Assembly (NCBI GenBank): GCA_037953745.1
Contig: JBAKBP010006618.1
Span: forward strand, 1 to 64,000
DNA length: 64,000 nucleotides
DNA from: Lithodes maja
Taxonomy: Eukaryota > Arthropoda > Malacostraca > Decapoda > Lithodidae
Direction: 5' to 3'
Part shown: one piece after another, positions 20,286 to 30,905 of the stretch
How positions within the stretch are numbered: position 1 is the first letter of the stretch
How the letters are laid out: every line of letters starts with the position of its first letter
The notes under the pieces: model-generated
Seen by the model: the letters and a program-made list of their open reading frames with translations, nothing else
What the model was told of the DNA's origin: nothing
Databases searched by the model: none
Program-made: the position numbers and the translations under genes

Positions 20286-21424
20286 AGACCTAGGCCTTTT
20301 GGCTATTGCCTAGCTAAGTTTATTTTTTGCTGTCTTTAACCTAAAATCTTCCTTGATCTTCATTATCATAGCCCCACTAGTGGGGGGCTGTCTTAAGATT
20401 GTTGGATAAGGGGTTAGTTAGGGGGCATTCCCTGTCAGATCACCCAGTGCCTAACACCCTCATCTCTTGGATTTTGCTGAAACTTTGTTTATATAGAGAT
20501 ATTGGGTCCCAAATCAGTATCTGAAATGTTCAGACCAATCCAAACAATGGTTTGACCGGGGTCATTTTGAGGTCATGCGTGAGGTCACCTACTTTAGGCG
20601 AACCATAACTTGGGTAATAATAGTCATAGATATATAAAGTTATATATATATATATATGGAATCAGAATTCTACAAGGAATCTAAATATGCAAGTTATAGA
20701 ACTCTAAGTTAAAAAATGAACATTTGACCTTTTGACAAAATGTAGAGGTCACAATTTGACCTCTCGGGTATTAAATAACAAAAAAATTTATAAGTGTGGA
20801 AAATGAAGGCAGAGTTATTAGCTATTAGGATGTACAATAAAAAGTGTGTTTATGTTGCTATTTTGCATGTAACTTACTTCCAACTGAATACAGTATTCAT
20901 TAAATGCATGTCAATTTTCACATTTTTTAACATTGACACTAAAATTTGACCTCTTAAATATAAAACAACAATTTTTGTTATAAGTGTGAAAAATAAAGGC
21001 AGAGTTATTAGCTATTAGGATGTACAATGAAAAGTTTGTTTATGTTGCTATTTTCATGTAACTAAAATATGTAAGTGAATATCATAATCATAAATTTCAT
21101 GTCAAATTTACCAATTTTAACATCAAGCTCAAAATTTCAACTATGGAAAATTAATTTACACAGGTATAAAATGCTATGACATACCTACTGATAACTGTGA
21201 ATATTGCTTCTTAAATTTAGTATCTTTCAAATCTTTACATTGCTGGTGATGGACTTAGTACCCACCTCTATGTAGATGATTCATGTGCTAACATCATTTT
21301 AGCACGCTGGGCACTTGCATCTACTTCCTTTTGTGGAAAACTATATAGAAGTCTGCTACCTCCTTTCAATGTGGGGTAGCTCATTTCAGACACTATATGA
21401 TGTCTTGGCACAGCACTGGAATCC
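20286..21424. other. Noncoding AT-rich interval with a 190-bp duplicated segment
   Basis: GGCAGAGTTATTAGCTATTA is repeated with its flanks 190 bp apart (ending 20820 and 21010). Each copy is followed by TGTTTATGTTGCTATTTT and preceded by a TTTGACCTCT motif. There is a short TA run at 20641-20658. No coding frame is supported. Confidence 0.55.
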
Positions 21425-22015
21425 TTATTTTGATGGATGATGATATAAACTTAAACCAACAGACGCAGAGGGATGTAGAAAGTTGACAGTGAAATTGTCA
21501 AATTCTTCAAAATATTCCTCCACAATTCCATACCATACATTTATGTCATAAATGACTGCAACATACTGCCCTATTTTGACATTTTTCAAGCAAGAAGGTT
21601 CAGGTTCATGAGTACTTTTCTTGATTTTTTTCTTTTCTCCAACGCCACTTGAAATGAGATAAACCATCAGTTCTTCTTTGTTTAGGGGAACAAATCTATG
21701 AAATTTCTGAGTTCCAGGAATCGTCGTGCAGTCTTTGAACCTATGTTCCAACCATTTCTGTGCATCTTCCAATTCAGGCTCAGTTACAAAAAAGTACTTT
21801 ATCTTTTCACTCAATTTTTCTTCACAAAAATTAAACATGTCTTCTGGTGTTAGAATTTGCCTCTCTGTAGTTCTCTGCAAACTGGCACGAGCTGTAGCTC
21901 GTTTGACCGTTCCTCCAATCCCGTCGCATGCATTCTTGCCATGTGATGTAGCAAAGAAGTTCCATTCACATGCCAAACCTAACCTTAGGCCTAAAGGCCT
22001 AATAGGCCTACTCAT
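21425..22015 (-). CDS. Fragment of an unassigned invertebrate protein, possibly transposase-derived
   Basis: A 196-residue frame. Its start is arbitrary, because the homologous part seems to begin mid-protein at CEWNFFATSHGKNACDGIGG. Further conserved-looking blocks are ILTPEDMFNFCEEKL, IPGTQKFHRFVP and a C-terminal VGQYVAVIYD-like motif (here IGQYVAVIYDINVWYGIVEE). I recall similar SHGK-x-CDG(I/V)GG proteins repeated many times in aphid and hydra genomes and suspect a DDE-type transposon origin, but I cannot name the family. The usual upstream portion is missing, displaced by the CR1-like LINE that starts just beyond 22015. It has a clean stop, so it may be a terminal exon or a decayed transposase end. 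Confidence 0.5.
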   Translation of the reverse strand: MSRPIRPLGLRLGLACEWNFFATSHGKNACDGIGGTVKRATARASLQRTTERQILTPEDMFNFCEEKLSEKIKYFFVTEPELEDAQKWLEHRFKDCTTIPGTQKFHRFVPLNKEELMVYLISSGVGEKKKIKKSTHEPEPSCLKNVKIGQYVAVIYDINVWYGIVEEYFEEFDNFTVNFLHPSASVGLSLYHHPSK

Positions 22016-22029
22016 TTCTGCTCCAAATC

Positions 22030-24258
22030 ATCATAGGCCTAGGCTAATACAACACCCTATCTACCTATCTACCTATCTAGATGCACAAAATAAATACATC
22101 CCCAAAAGAAAATTTAGATCAAGACAGAACCAACCCAAATGGATGAATAATAGACTATTAGATCTTCTAGGACAAAAGAGAGGAATATATAGAAAAATTA
22201 GAAAAGGCGAAATTCACCTACTTGCTTACTATCAGAATCTATCAAGACAGGTAAAAAAGGATATTAGGAAAGAAAAAAGAAATTATGAAATTAAGGTTGC
22301 CAATGACTCAAAAAATAATCCTAAAGCTTTTTACCAACTATATAAATCCAAGGTTAGAGATGTAATTGGTCCCCTTAAAACTTCGATAGGAGAAATGACA
22401 GAAAATGATTTAGAAATGTGCAGTACATTAAATAGTCAATTTCTTTCCGTTTTCACTAATGAAAATTTGGCACAGTTTCCAGAAGTCCGTAAGGTATATA
22501 GCGATAGTATAGAAAATAGGTTAAGTACGGTTACTATAAGTAGAAATGATGTGCTTAAGGAAATTGACAGACTGAAACCTCATAAATCGCCTGGTCCTGA
22601 TGAGGTATATGCTAGAGTATTAAAATAATGTAGGGATGAGTTAAGTTACCCATTAACATTTGTATTTAACAAGTCATTGGAGACAGGTATAGTTCCGGAA
22701 GCTTGGAAGCTTGCAAACGTAGTTCCGATCTTCAAAAAAGGTGACAAATCAATAGCATCCAATTACCGTCCCATTAGTCTTACATCAATCATAGGAAAGC
22801 TACTAGAGTCAATTATTGCTAGTAAAATTAGAAACCACTTAGATACATTTAATTTAATAAATTCTTCTCAGCATGGATTCACTCAGGGACGTTCTTGCCT
22901 TACTAATTTGCTTAGTTTTTTCTCAGAGGTATATGAAGCAGTAGATAATGACAAGTCATATGATATAATATATTTAGATTTCAGTAAAGCTTTCGACAGA
23001 GTCCCCCATGAGAGATTGATGAGAAAGGTTGAGGCGCATGGAATAGGTGGGGCGTTGTTGGGATGGATTAGGTCATGGCTAATTGGTAGGAAGCAGAGAG
23101 TCAGCATAAATGGTACGAAGTCAGAATGGGGAGCAGTCAAAAGTGGTGTCCCCCAGGGATCTGTATTAGGTCCTCTGTTGTTTGTTATATACATAAATGA
23201 CCTTGATTTAGGTATAACTAGTAGGATAAGTAAATTTGCAGACGATACCAAAATGGGGAGAACAATTGATTCAGATAGAGATATAGAGTGCCTCCAAAGG
23301 GATCTAGATACCTTACACGAATGGTCAGTAAATTGGCAGATGAAGTTTAACATTGACAAATGCAAGGTATTAAAGATAGGGAAGATGCATACAAATGTTA
23401 AATATAAACTAGCTAATGTGGAATTAGAAAACTCGAATTGTGAGAAAGATCTAGGTGTGTTTGTTAGCAATGATTTGAAGCCTAGACAACAGTGTATAAG
23501 CGTTCGAAACAAGGCAAACAAGATTCTCGGGTTCATCTCAAGGAGTGTGAGTAACAGAACTGCTGATGTTATCTTAAAACTTTACTTGTCATTAGTGAGA
23601 CCCCATATGGATTATGCTGTTCAATTTTGGTGTCCTTATTACAGAATGGACATAGATTCATTGGAGAGAGTACAACGTAGAATGACAAAAATGATCCATA
23701 ATATTAGAAATCTTCCGTATAAAGAAAGGTTGAAGAAATTAGGCTTACATTCGTTAGAGAGACGCAGAGTTAGAGGGGATATGATAGAGGTGTTCAAGTG
23801 GGTTAGTGGGATTAACAAAGGGGACATGACAAATGTACTAAAGCTCAGTGATAGCGAAAGAACTCGTACCAATGGTTTCAAATTAGATAAATTTCGTTTC
23901 AGAAAAGATATAGGCAAATATTGGTTTGGTAACAGAGTTGTAGATGGGTGGAATGGACTACCAAGTGCTATAGTGGGATTAAAAACGATAGGGAGCTTTA
24001 AGATAAAATTGGATAAGCATATGGACGAGAAGGGTTGGGTGTGAAGGGGGATCAGCAGGGTTGGGCCAATCAGCGCTCTGCAGACCCCCGTAATCCTGCG
24101 TTAATCTCTAACCGTTTTGGTAAGATGATCCTCAGGGTATTAGAGTGTTGAGCCTATAATTGGGCCTTGTAATTGGGGTTGTGTGGGACAGGGATCTGCC
24201 TTGCTTAGGCCAATCGGCTTTCTGCAGACTCCCATTTTCTTATGTTCTTATGTTCTTA
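22030..24258 (+). mobile_element. CR1-like LINE, 5'-truncated, about 2.2 kb
   Basis: The body holds an ORF2 reverse transcriptase and a short 3' region ending in the tandem 8-mer TTATGTTCTTATGTTC at about 24240-24258, the short-repeat tail style of CR1/L2 elements. The endonuclease is absent, so the insertion is 5'-truncated within the linker region. Confidence 0.82.
22070..24044 (+). pseudogene. CR1-like LINE ORF2 reverse transcriptase with one in-frame stop
   Basis: One frame carries the linker between endonuclease and reverse transcriptase (KPHKSPGPDEV) and then the full RT: NYRPISLTS, FTQGRSCLTN, YLDFSKAFDRVPH, SGVPQGSVLGPLLF, FADDTKMGR and DLGVFVSNDLKP. It finishes with the C-terminal YWFGNRVVDGWNGLP block. 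Asp residues of YLDFSKAFD and FADD are present. A single TAA at 22626-22628 replaces a probable Glu codon just before the RT; the rest, from 22677, is uninterrupted for 455 residues. The element primes on nicked DNA and relies on tail recognition. This copy is inactive by truncation. Confidence 0.9.
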
Positions 24259-25714
24259 AAGGAAAAAATAGCTCACATAAAAATATATGCTACTTACAAA
24301 ATCGCTGTTGGTGCTAAAAGTCAGGTTTACCAAAAACATCACAGGTTGTGGTGGAATCCTGGGAATGAACATTGAACTTGGACCTTATAATTATATAATG
24401 AGTTCCCGAAGATTAACATGCACAATTTTATAATTTGTAGGGCACTTGTAATTCACATGAAGTCAATGTTATATTCCAGCCCCTTAATTCAGTATATTTT
24501 CCACAAAGCTGTCAGTAAATAACAGCTAAACACATTTCCAAGTGCTCCACAATTCATTGGCGCCAATCTAATCTGACGTCATTCTCAGGAACACCATAAT
24601 GTAGAACCATGGCAAATTACCCTGTCACGGCATTCATTAATCCTGTCATATATATACCTCTCAAAAACCACTAAAGTAAATCACATTCTATTATAGCTTA
24701 GCGAATGCCTCACGATCTTGCGCTTTGTGTCAGACAAATAAAATGGATATTCATTCAATACTTTCGAAAAAAATGACGCTCATTAAAATTGATCCATGCG
24801 AACTGTAATTACTTATTTGCCCGTGGGTTTCACAGACACAGGATAGTTTCGAGAAAGAAAACAAACATTCAATCTTGAATTATTTATTTTACATTATTCA
24901 TTTCAATTAACTTATTTAACAGATAAAGTTATTTAGGTAATGTATACATATTTTTAGGTAATAACTTTAATTATCTTTCAATTTACATATTTAAACTATT
25001 AAGAGTCTAAATTAATTATGTGCTTGTGTTATTCTTGACTCCGTTTTCGAGCGCGATATCACATCCGCGTCACAGCAGGCTTCATCGGACTCAGTTTGGC
25101 TTATCGGTGTGTAAACAAAACAATTAGCTTTTGACTCTCGGGTGGAAAATCATATATGATTAGGCCTACTTTAGGAGCTGCATTTGGACTTCAATTCAGG
25201 TGTTATTTAATAGTTATAAGATCATCGCAAGTAGTGTAGGGTACAATGTTAAGGCAAACAAGTTATGAAACAACTATCGTTTGATAAGTTTAATGTCCAT
25301 ATGTAGCTCAGGACTAATGTAGCCAGGACCAAATTCTGGATAATTTGTTTTTTTTCTTTTACAGATGTTAATTCGAGATCACAAAGAAAATGGGCGAATT
25401 TTGGCACACTGTCAGGTCGAAATGTCTGTCGTCCGTCTGGAAACAACTCCTAGACCGTTCGACGGATTTTCGTCAAACTTTACACGTACATTCGGTGGGT
25501 GAATGCGACGGTCCGTTTTTTTTTTTTTTTTTTTTAATATGTGCAATAGTTATGATTTAAGGTCAAAAATATGGTTTTGACCCCCCCCCCCCCCCAGATC
25601 TTACCACCCTCTCACATTCTTCTGTGGCAGCAATGATGATGGCGTTCTGTGTGTAGGGCACACACATCACAGTACGCCACACATCACATAAGTGATGATA
25701 ATGGTGATTATGGT
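24259..25714. other. Intergenic, AT-rich
   Basis: I see no supported gene. Short frames carry no recognisable motif. A T-run lies at about 25511-25536 and a C-run at about 25580-25596. Confidence 0.5.
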
Positions 25715-25933
25715 GCTATAGTCCGTTCATTCTAGGTTGGGCAGAAATCGTAACCTCTAACCTCTGTATCTCAAATAGGGCTAGATCAAATGAGCTGTCA
25801 ATTTCCACACCTATTCCCTAGCCAAGTATTCCTATGTGGTAGAAATATTAGCTCGATTACTCTAGTCCTTTTTGAGTTATGAGAGGCTATAGGTTACAAT
25901 TTCTGCCCAATCTAGAAGGAACCGAGTATAGTA
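25715..25933. mobile_element. Small foldback MITE-like element, about 215 bp
   Basis: Long inverted arms begin CTATAGTCCGTTCATTCTAG on the left and, read inward from the right, CTATACTCGGTTCCTTCTAG. Both continue through TTGGGCAGAAAT(C/T)GTAACC and beyond for roughly 90-100 bp, with a short loop around 25795-25840. It has TA at both ends but no coding capacity. It lies in a GTGAT-rich region. Confidence 0.65.
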
Positions 25934-26399
25934 CTGATGTTGGTGATTGTGATAGTATTTTGTCATGGTGGTGATGATCTGTATTGGTGACGATATTGTG
26001 TCGTGAGTGTAGTACCGGTAGTGATAGTTGTGGTGATTATGGTAGCAGTTATGATATTGCCAGTACGGTAGTGATAATGATGGTTATTATGGTAGTGAGG
26101 GCAGTTGTGATTGTGAAAGTAGTTGTGATAGTGGTGGTGATAGTAGCAGTGGTGATGGTAGTAGATGATGGGGATAGTAGACTACTAGTGATGATGGTGA
26201 AAGTATTGGTGATGGTTACTCGAGATGACGCCCCCAAAACAACTCGCCCTGCATTTGTTAGGTTAAGTTAGTTTAGTTGACATTATAAGTGATGGTAGTA
26301 ATTTGAGTGGTGGGCTGACCCTTTGTCAGAGTGAGGGTTGGTGTCCTCTACTTCCCATAGCCCCTTCTATCTTTTTCTCCTTCTGCATCTCTAATTTTT
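25934..26399. repeat. GTGAT/GGTGAT-rich degenerate microsatellite
   Basis: Imperfect repeats of GTGATGGTGATAGTAG type fill most of 25640-26220, with the foldback element inserted. The remainder to 26399 is unremarkable. No gene. Confidence 0.7.
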
Positions 26400-29300
26400 T
26401 CAAATGGCGTAGGGATGCGGCGACCCCAACGCCCGCCACTTTCTGGTGCAGGTAGCCTCCTCTGTGGTGGAGGGGTGAGAAATTTCCACTACCGCTTTTC
26501 TCCGGCGAGACGTAGAAGTCGGCTAAAGGGGATCGGGGGCGGGGGGCCTGGTATCCTTCTCCCCTTAAATAAATCTACCAAAAAAACGAGACAGAGATAG
26601 GGGCGAGGGAACGCGTTCGTGGTCCCGGACCCTAAGAATAGGAGCTTTGAATGTGCGTGGATGTAGTACGAATGAGAAGCGAGAGGATATTGGAAGGTTA
26701 TTTGAAAGAAGGATGTATGATGTCCTTGCACTGAATGAAACAAAGATGAAAGGAGAGGGAGAAGTGGATTTTGGAAACGTGATAGGTAGAAAGTCTGGAG
26801 TAGACGAGGGAGTCAGGGGGAAAGGAGTGGCTATTATTGTGAAGGAGGAGTTGAGAGAGTTTATAAAAGAGTGGAAAGAGGTGTCATCAAGGCTAATGTG
26901 GGTGAGAATGCGGTTTAAGGGTGAAAGGTGGGTTTTTGTAAGAGCGTATGGACCAGGAAGTGAAAGAGAGTTAGATGAGGTAGAGGGTTTCTGGGAGGAT
27001 TTGAGAGATTGTCTACAAGGGTTTGATGAAAATGAAAATGTTATAGTTTTAGGGGACCTAAATGCTGGGGTAGGAAATGAGCCTGTTGAGGGAGTCATCG
27101 GTAGTTTTGGTGTGGATGGTGTAAACGAGAGTGGAGAAAGACTGAAAAATGTATGTGAAGAGTGTAGATTGAGTGTAGGTAATACGTTCTTCAAAAAAAG
27201 GCATATACACAAGTACACCTGGCATAGACTTGTGAGGGGAGAGATTGTAGAGAGGGCATTGATGGATTATGTGCTGGTGACAAGGGAAAGATTGTGTAGA
27301 CTGCTGGATGTGAATGTGATGAGAGGTGAGGCGGAGGGTATGTCAGATCATTACCTGGTGGAGGGAAAGCTAAGAGTTAAGAGTTACAGGAGAATAAGAG
27401 ACAAGCGTGAAGTAAGAGAGGTAATAAAAGTTAGTGAGTTAGAGAAGAGTGAAAAAGAGAGGGAGTACAAGGAAAGACTAAATGAAAAGTGGATGGAAGT
27501 GAGAGAGATGGAAGAGAGAGAAGTAGAGGTTGAATGGCAACAGTTTAAGGAAGGAGTGAAAGCAAGTGCAGAGTCTGTATGCGGCAAAAGGAAAGTAGGA
27601 GGCAGAGGTATCAGGAAGGGAAGCGAGTGGTGGAATGATACGGTGAGAAAGGCAGTTGAGGAGAAGAGACAGTGTTTTGAGAGGGTTTTACAGGATGGTA
27701 GTGTTGAGGTATGGGAGAGGTACAAGGAGAAAAGGAGAGAGGCAAAACGGAAAATTAGAGAAGCGAAAAAAGATGCAAACGAAAGGTGGGGCCAAAGGCT
27801 GAGTGAGAATTTTGAAGAACGAAAGAAGATGTTCTGGAAGGAGGTAAATAAAGTAAGGAAAGGAGGACAAAAGAGGGAAGAGTCAGTGAAAGATGAAAAT
27901 GGAGAATTACTAGTGGAACCAGTTGAAGTGAGGAAAAGATATGCCGAGTATTTTGAATCTTTGTTAAATACAAGAGATGGAAGAGAAGCAGTGATTGAAG
28001 CAGAGGTGGATGGAGATAGGTTACCCAGGCCACCAAGGTGGCAGGGAATGAATGAAAGGATTGAGGAAAATGAGGTGAAAGAAGCAGTGAAACAAATGAG
28101 AGCGGGAAAAGCAGAAGGTTTGGATGGTATTGCTGTGGAGTGTATAAAGAAGGGTGGAGATGTGATAATAGATTGGTTGGTGAGACTTTTCAACGTGTGC
28201 TTTGTTGTGTCAAGGGTACCAATAGACTGGAAGAGTGCATGTATTGTGCCGTTGTACAAGGGGAAGGGAGATCGGCAGGAGTGTTCAAGTTATAGAGGTA
28301 TTAGTTTATTGTCAGTGGTTGGAAAGCTGTATGGCAGGGTGTTGATAGAGAGGATAATAAAGTGTACGGAAGTTGCAATAGGAGAAGAACAGTGCGGTTT
28401 TAGGAGGGGAAGACGGTGCGTGGATCAGATGTTTGCAGTAAGACAGTTATGCGAGAAGTATTTAGAGAAGCATAAGGAGATATTTTGGGCTTTTATGGAC
28501 TTGGAAAAAGCGTATGATCGTGTGGACCGTGAAGCAATGTGGAAGGTGTTAAGGATTTATGAAATAGGAGGAAATTTGTTAGAAGCAGTTAAGAGTTTTT
28601 ATGAAGGGAGCAGAGCATGTGTGAGAGTAGGAAATGGTGAGTTGAGTGAATGGTTTGAGGTAAAGGTAGGTTTGCGACAGGGTTGTGTAATGTCACCATG
28701 GCTGTTTAATATGTTTATGGATGGTGTGGTGAGGGAGGTGAAAAGGAGAACTATGGGAAGAGGATTGGGTTTAGTAGGAAAGAATGGTAGAGATTGGGAG
28801 TTGAATCAGTTGCTGTTCGCTGATGACACAGCATTGGTGGCGGATTCTGATGAGAAACTGCAGCGGGTAGTCAAAGAGTTTGGTGTGGTTTGTGGAAGGA
28901 GGAAACTGAAGGTGAACGTCAATAAAAGTAAAGTAAGGGTGTGTAATAGGGGAGAGCATAGGGTGAATCTAGATGTGAGGCTGGATGGGGAAATATTGGA
29001 ACAAGTAGAGTGTTTTAAATATCTAGGAGGAACGATAAGCAGGAGTGGAGGTATGGAAGTGGAGGTAAAACAGAGAGTGTGTGAAGGAAGGAAGGTTTTC
29101 GGAGCAATGGGAAGTATGTGGAAGACGAGAAATCTCGGAGTGAAAGTAAAAAGTGCACTGTATCAAGGAATTGTTGTGCCAAGAGTGATGTATGGGGCTG
29201 AGACATGGGCTCTGAAGAAAAAGGAGAAAAGAGGGCTGGATGTGATGGAGATGAGCTGCTTGAGGAGTATGTGTGGAGTTACTCGTAGAGACAGATTGAG

Positions 29301-29977
29301 GAATGAAGAGATACGTAGGAGAGTGGGGCAGCAGGAACATTTGTCAGCCAGAGTGGACAGAAGGGTGCTGAGCTGGTATGGTCATGTTGAACGAATGGGA
29401 GATGAAAGGCTTACAAAGAGAATATGTGAGTCAGGTACAAGGGGAGATAGAAGGGCAGGAAGACCCCCATTGAGATGGAGAGACTGTGTAAGAAAGGCTT
29501 TGGATGATAGAGAAATGACTATAGATCAGGCAGGGGAAGTGGTGGTGGACAGGAGTGAATGGAGAATGCTTGTGAATAGTTGAGTGAACACGTGGTCATT
29601 TGGAGTAAGGGGTCGGGCGCAAGTTCGACTAGATAATAGTCCATCAGGCGCCTGGCCCGGGGGGACGATTAATATGAAGGGTGTGCCTGGAAGTGTGGTG
29701 GGAGGGCTTGTGGCTTTGGCTCCGCTGCATGTCTGCCTGCCGAGATCGGAACCTCTCCGGGTGGTCAGGGGCTGGGGGAGTGCTGGAGCGACCTTGGTAA
29801 CCCTGGTCTCTGGGTCTTCTCCTGGGTGACCTGGATGTGTGTGAGTTTGTGTTTTTTATCTGTGTTTATTTTTTGTTTTATGTTGTTTTTGTGTTTTCCC
29901 TGTTCTTGCTCTGTCTTGAGTCGGCTACCCCCAAAATGGGGATTGGGCCTGAGCATATAGATAGAATAGATAGATAG
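26400..29977 (+). mobile_element. RTE-like LINE with intact ORF, 3.6 kb
   Basis: It comprises a GC-rich 5' leader, one long endonuclease-RT frame and a 3' noncoding region containing TCGGCTACCCCCAAAATGGG. The tail is a short GATA-type repeat at about 29955-29977. The same 3' end recurs as a 5'-truncated insertion at 63115-63296, which confirms the terminus. The 5' boundary is approximate. Confidence 0.82.
26647..29583 (+). CDS. Endonuclease-reverse transcriptase of RTE-like LINE
   Basis: A 978-residue open frame. The first ATG is well inside, and the endonuclease already starts at LRIGALNVRGC, so initiation is unclear (TTG at 26647 or further upstream; the frame is open from about 26570). 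Endonuclease motifs: NETK (30-33), GDLN (136-139), MDYVLV (206-211) and MSDH (232-235). The linker is highly charged and probably coiled coil (about 255-410). RT motifs: AFMDLEKAYDRVD (D618), GLRQGCVMSPWLF and FADD (724-727). The C-terminus has WYGHVERM, GRPPLRW and a CLRSMCGVTRRDR segment, a signature I associate with RTE-type elements. No stop or frameshift is visible, so this is a candidate active source copy. Confidence 0.9.
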   Translation: MNVRGCSTNEKREDIGRLFERRMYDVLALNETKMKGEGEVDFGNVIGRKSGVDEGVRGKGVAIIVKEELREFIKEWKEVSSRLMWVRMRFKGERWVFVRAYGPGSERELDEVEGFWEDLRDCLQGFDENENVIVLGDLNAGVGNEPVEGVIGSFGVDGVNESGERLKNVCEECRLSVGNTFFKKRHIHKYTWHRLVRGEIVERALMDYVLVTRERLCRLLDVNVMRGEAEGMSDHYLVEGKLRVKSYRRIRDKREVREVIKVSELEKSEKEREYKERLNEKWMEVREMEEREVEVEWQQFKEGVKASAESVCGKRKVGGRGIRKGSEWWNDTVRKAVEEKRQCFERVLQDGSVEVWERYKEKRREAKRKIREAKKDANERWGQRLSENFEERKKMFWKEVNKVRKGGQKREESVKDENGELLVEPVEVRKRYAEYFESLLNTRDGREAVIEAEVDGDRLPRPPRWQGMNERIEENEVKEAVKQMRAGKAEGLDGIAVECIKKGGDVIIDWLVRLFNVCFVVSRVPIDWKSACIVPLYKGKGDRQECSSYRGISLLSVVGKLYGRVLIERIIKCTEVAIGEEQCGFRRGRRCVDQMFAVRQLCEKYLEKHKEIFWAFMDLEKAYDRVDREAMWKVLRIYEIGGNLLEAVKSFYEGSRACVRVGNGELSEWFEVKVGLRQGCVMSPWLFNMFMDGVVREVKRRTMGRGLGLVGKNGRDWELNQLLFADDTALVADSDEKLQRVVKEFGVVCGRRKLKVNVNKSKVRVCNRGEHRVNLDVRLDGEILEQVECFKYLGGTISRSGGMEVEVKQRVCEGRKVFGAMGSMWKTRNLGVKVKSALYQGIVVPRVMYGAETWALKKKEKRGLDVMEMSCLRSMCGVTRRDRLRNEEIRRRVGQQEHLSARVDRRVLSWYGHVERMGDERLTKRICESGTRGDRRAGRPPLRWRDCVRKALDDREMTIDQAGEVVVDRSEWRMLVNS

Positions 29978-30373
29978 TAATAGTGGGGATAGTAGTGATG
30001 ATAGTAGTGACGATGGTGACAGTATTAGTGATGATGGTGAGTTGTAGTGATGGTGAAAGTTGTAGTGATGATGACAGTAGAAGTGATAATGACAGTAGTA
30101 GTGCTGATTATAATAATAGTAGTGCTGATTAATGGTGATGGTGACTAATAGTGATGATGGTGACCCATCGCAGAGTTGGGTATGCCGTTTTGATTTTGGG
30201 CAAAGCGGCACGTCTACTTTATTCTTATGCTATTGAAATATGAAGTTTGTGTGAAGAGAGAGAGAGAATAATAACAATATTGGTACGGTAATAAAATCAA
30301 TAGCTGGTAACAGGATCAGTACGGTAGCCTACTCATGGCAGATATAGTACGGTAACTATTTAATAATTTTAAC
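29978..30373. repeat. GTGATGATAGTAG-type degenerate repeat and spacer
   Basis: AGTGATGATGGTGACAGTA-like trinucleotide-rich DNA to about 30170, then AT-rich spacer with a short GA run near 30258. No gene. Confidence 0.65.
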
Positions 30374-30905
30374 ATATATTTGCCCCGTGTTGTTGTTCCC
30401 CAAGCTGCCTGGCCGAACAGCCCCAAGGCCCCGAGCAATTCCAAGGCCACAACCGAGCGCACGACAGAACCCTCCCCGCCGACCACAATAAAGCCTGGGT
30501 GACCGAAGCCACTCCATGGCGGGGAGCTGAGGAGGGTGCGGAAACGCCCGGGAAACCAAAGCCCCACCCAGGGCCCTGTGCCCCTCAGCAATTATGAAGA
30601 GAAAGTTGAGGGGCAAGGGGAAAATGTGACGCTTTGGCTTCCAATCTTGGTAGATTGGGAGGTCAATCCACGGAAAAGACGCCGTCACTTGAGATCTAGA
30701 AAATATATAAGTTAAAGGAACAGTCAGAGATCGCTCAGTTCTCACTCTGATAGACCAGCCCATCACCACATGACTAGAACCCAATCCTCTCAGCATCAGC
30801 TAGGAAAGGCCCTAGAAAGCCCCCTTTGGCGGGGGGATAGCTCCCCTATTTCAACCCCTTTCGGGGTCGGGCACCCGCATATTCATATATATTTGCCCCG
30901 TGTTA
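30374..30905 (-). mobile_element. Structured 496-bp insertion between 18-bp direct repeats
   Basis: ATATATTTGCCCCGTGTT occurs at 30374-30391 and 30888-30905, consistent with a long target duplication. Read on the minus strand, the insert begins with three successive hairpins: ACCCC-GAAA-GGGGT, GGGG-AGCTAT-CCCC and CCCCC-GCCAAA-GGGGG. There is no poly-A tail and no convincing protein, although two overlapping minus-strand frames are open. I do not recognise the family. A SINE or retrocopied structured RNA is possible. Confidence 0.5.

Noticed and set aside
27384..28259. 291-residue minus-strand Ser/Phe-rich frame
   Set aside because: Antisense shadow of the purine-rich RTE coding strand.
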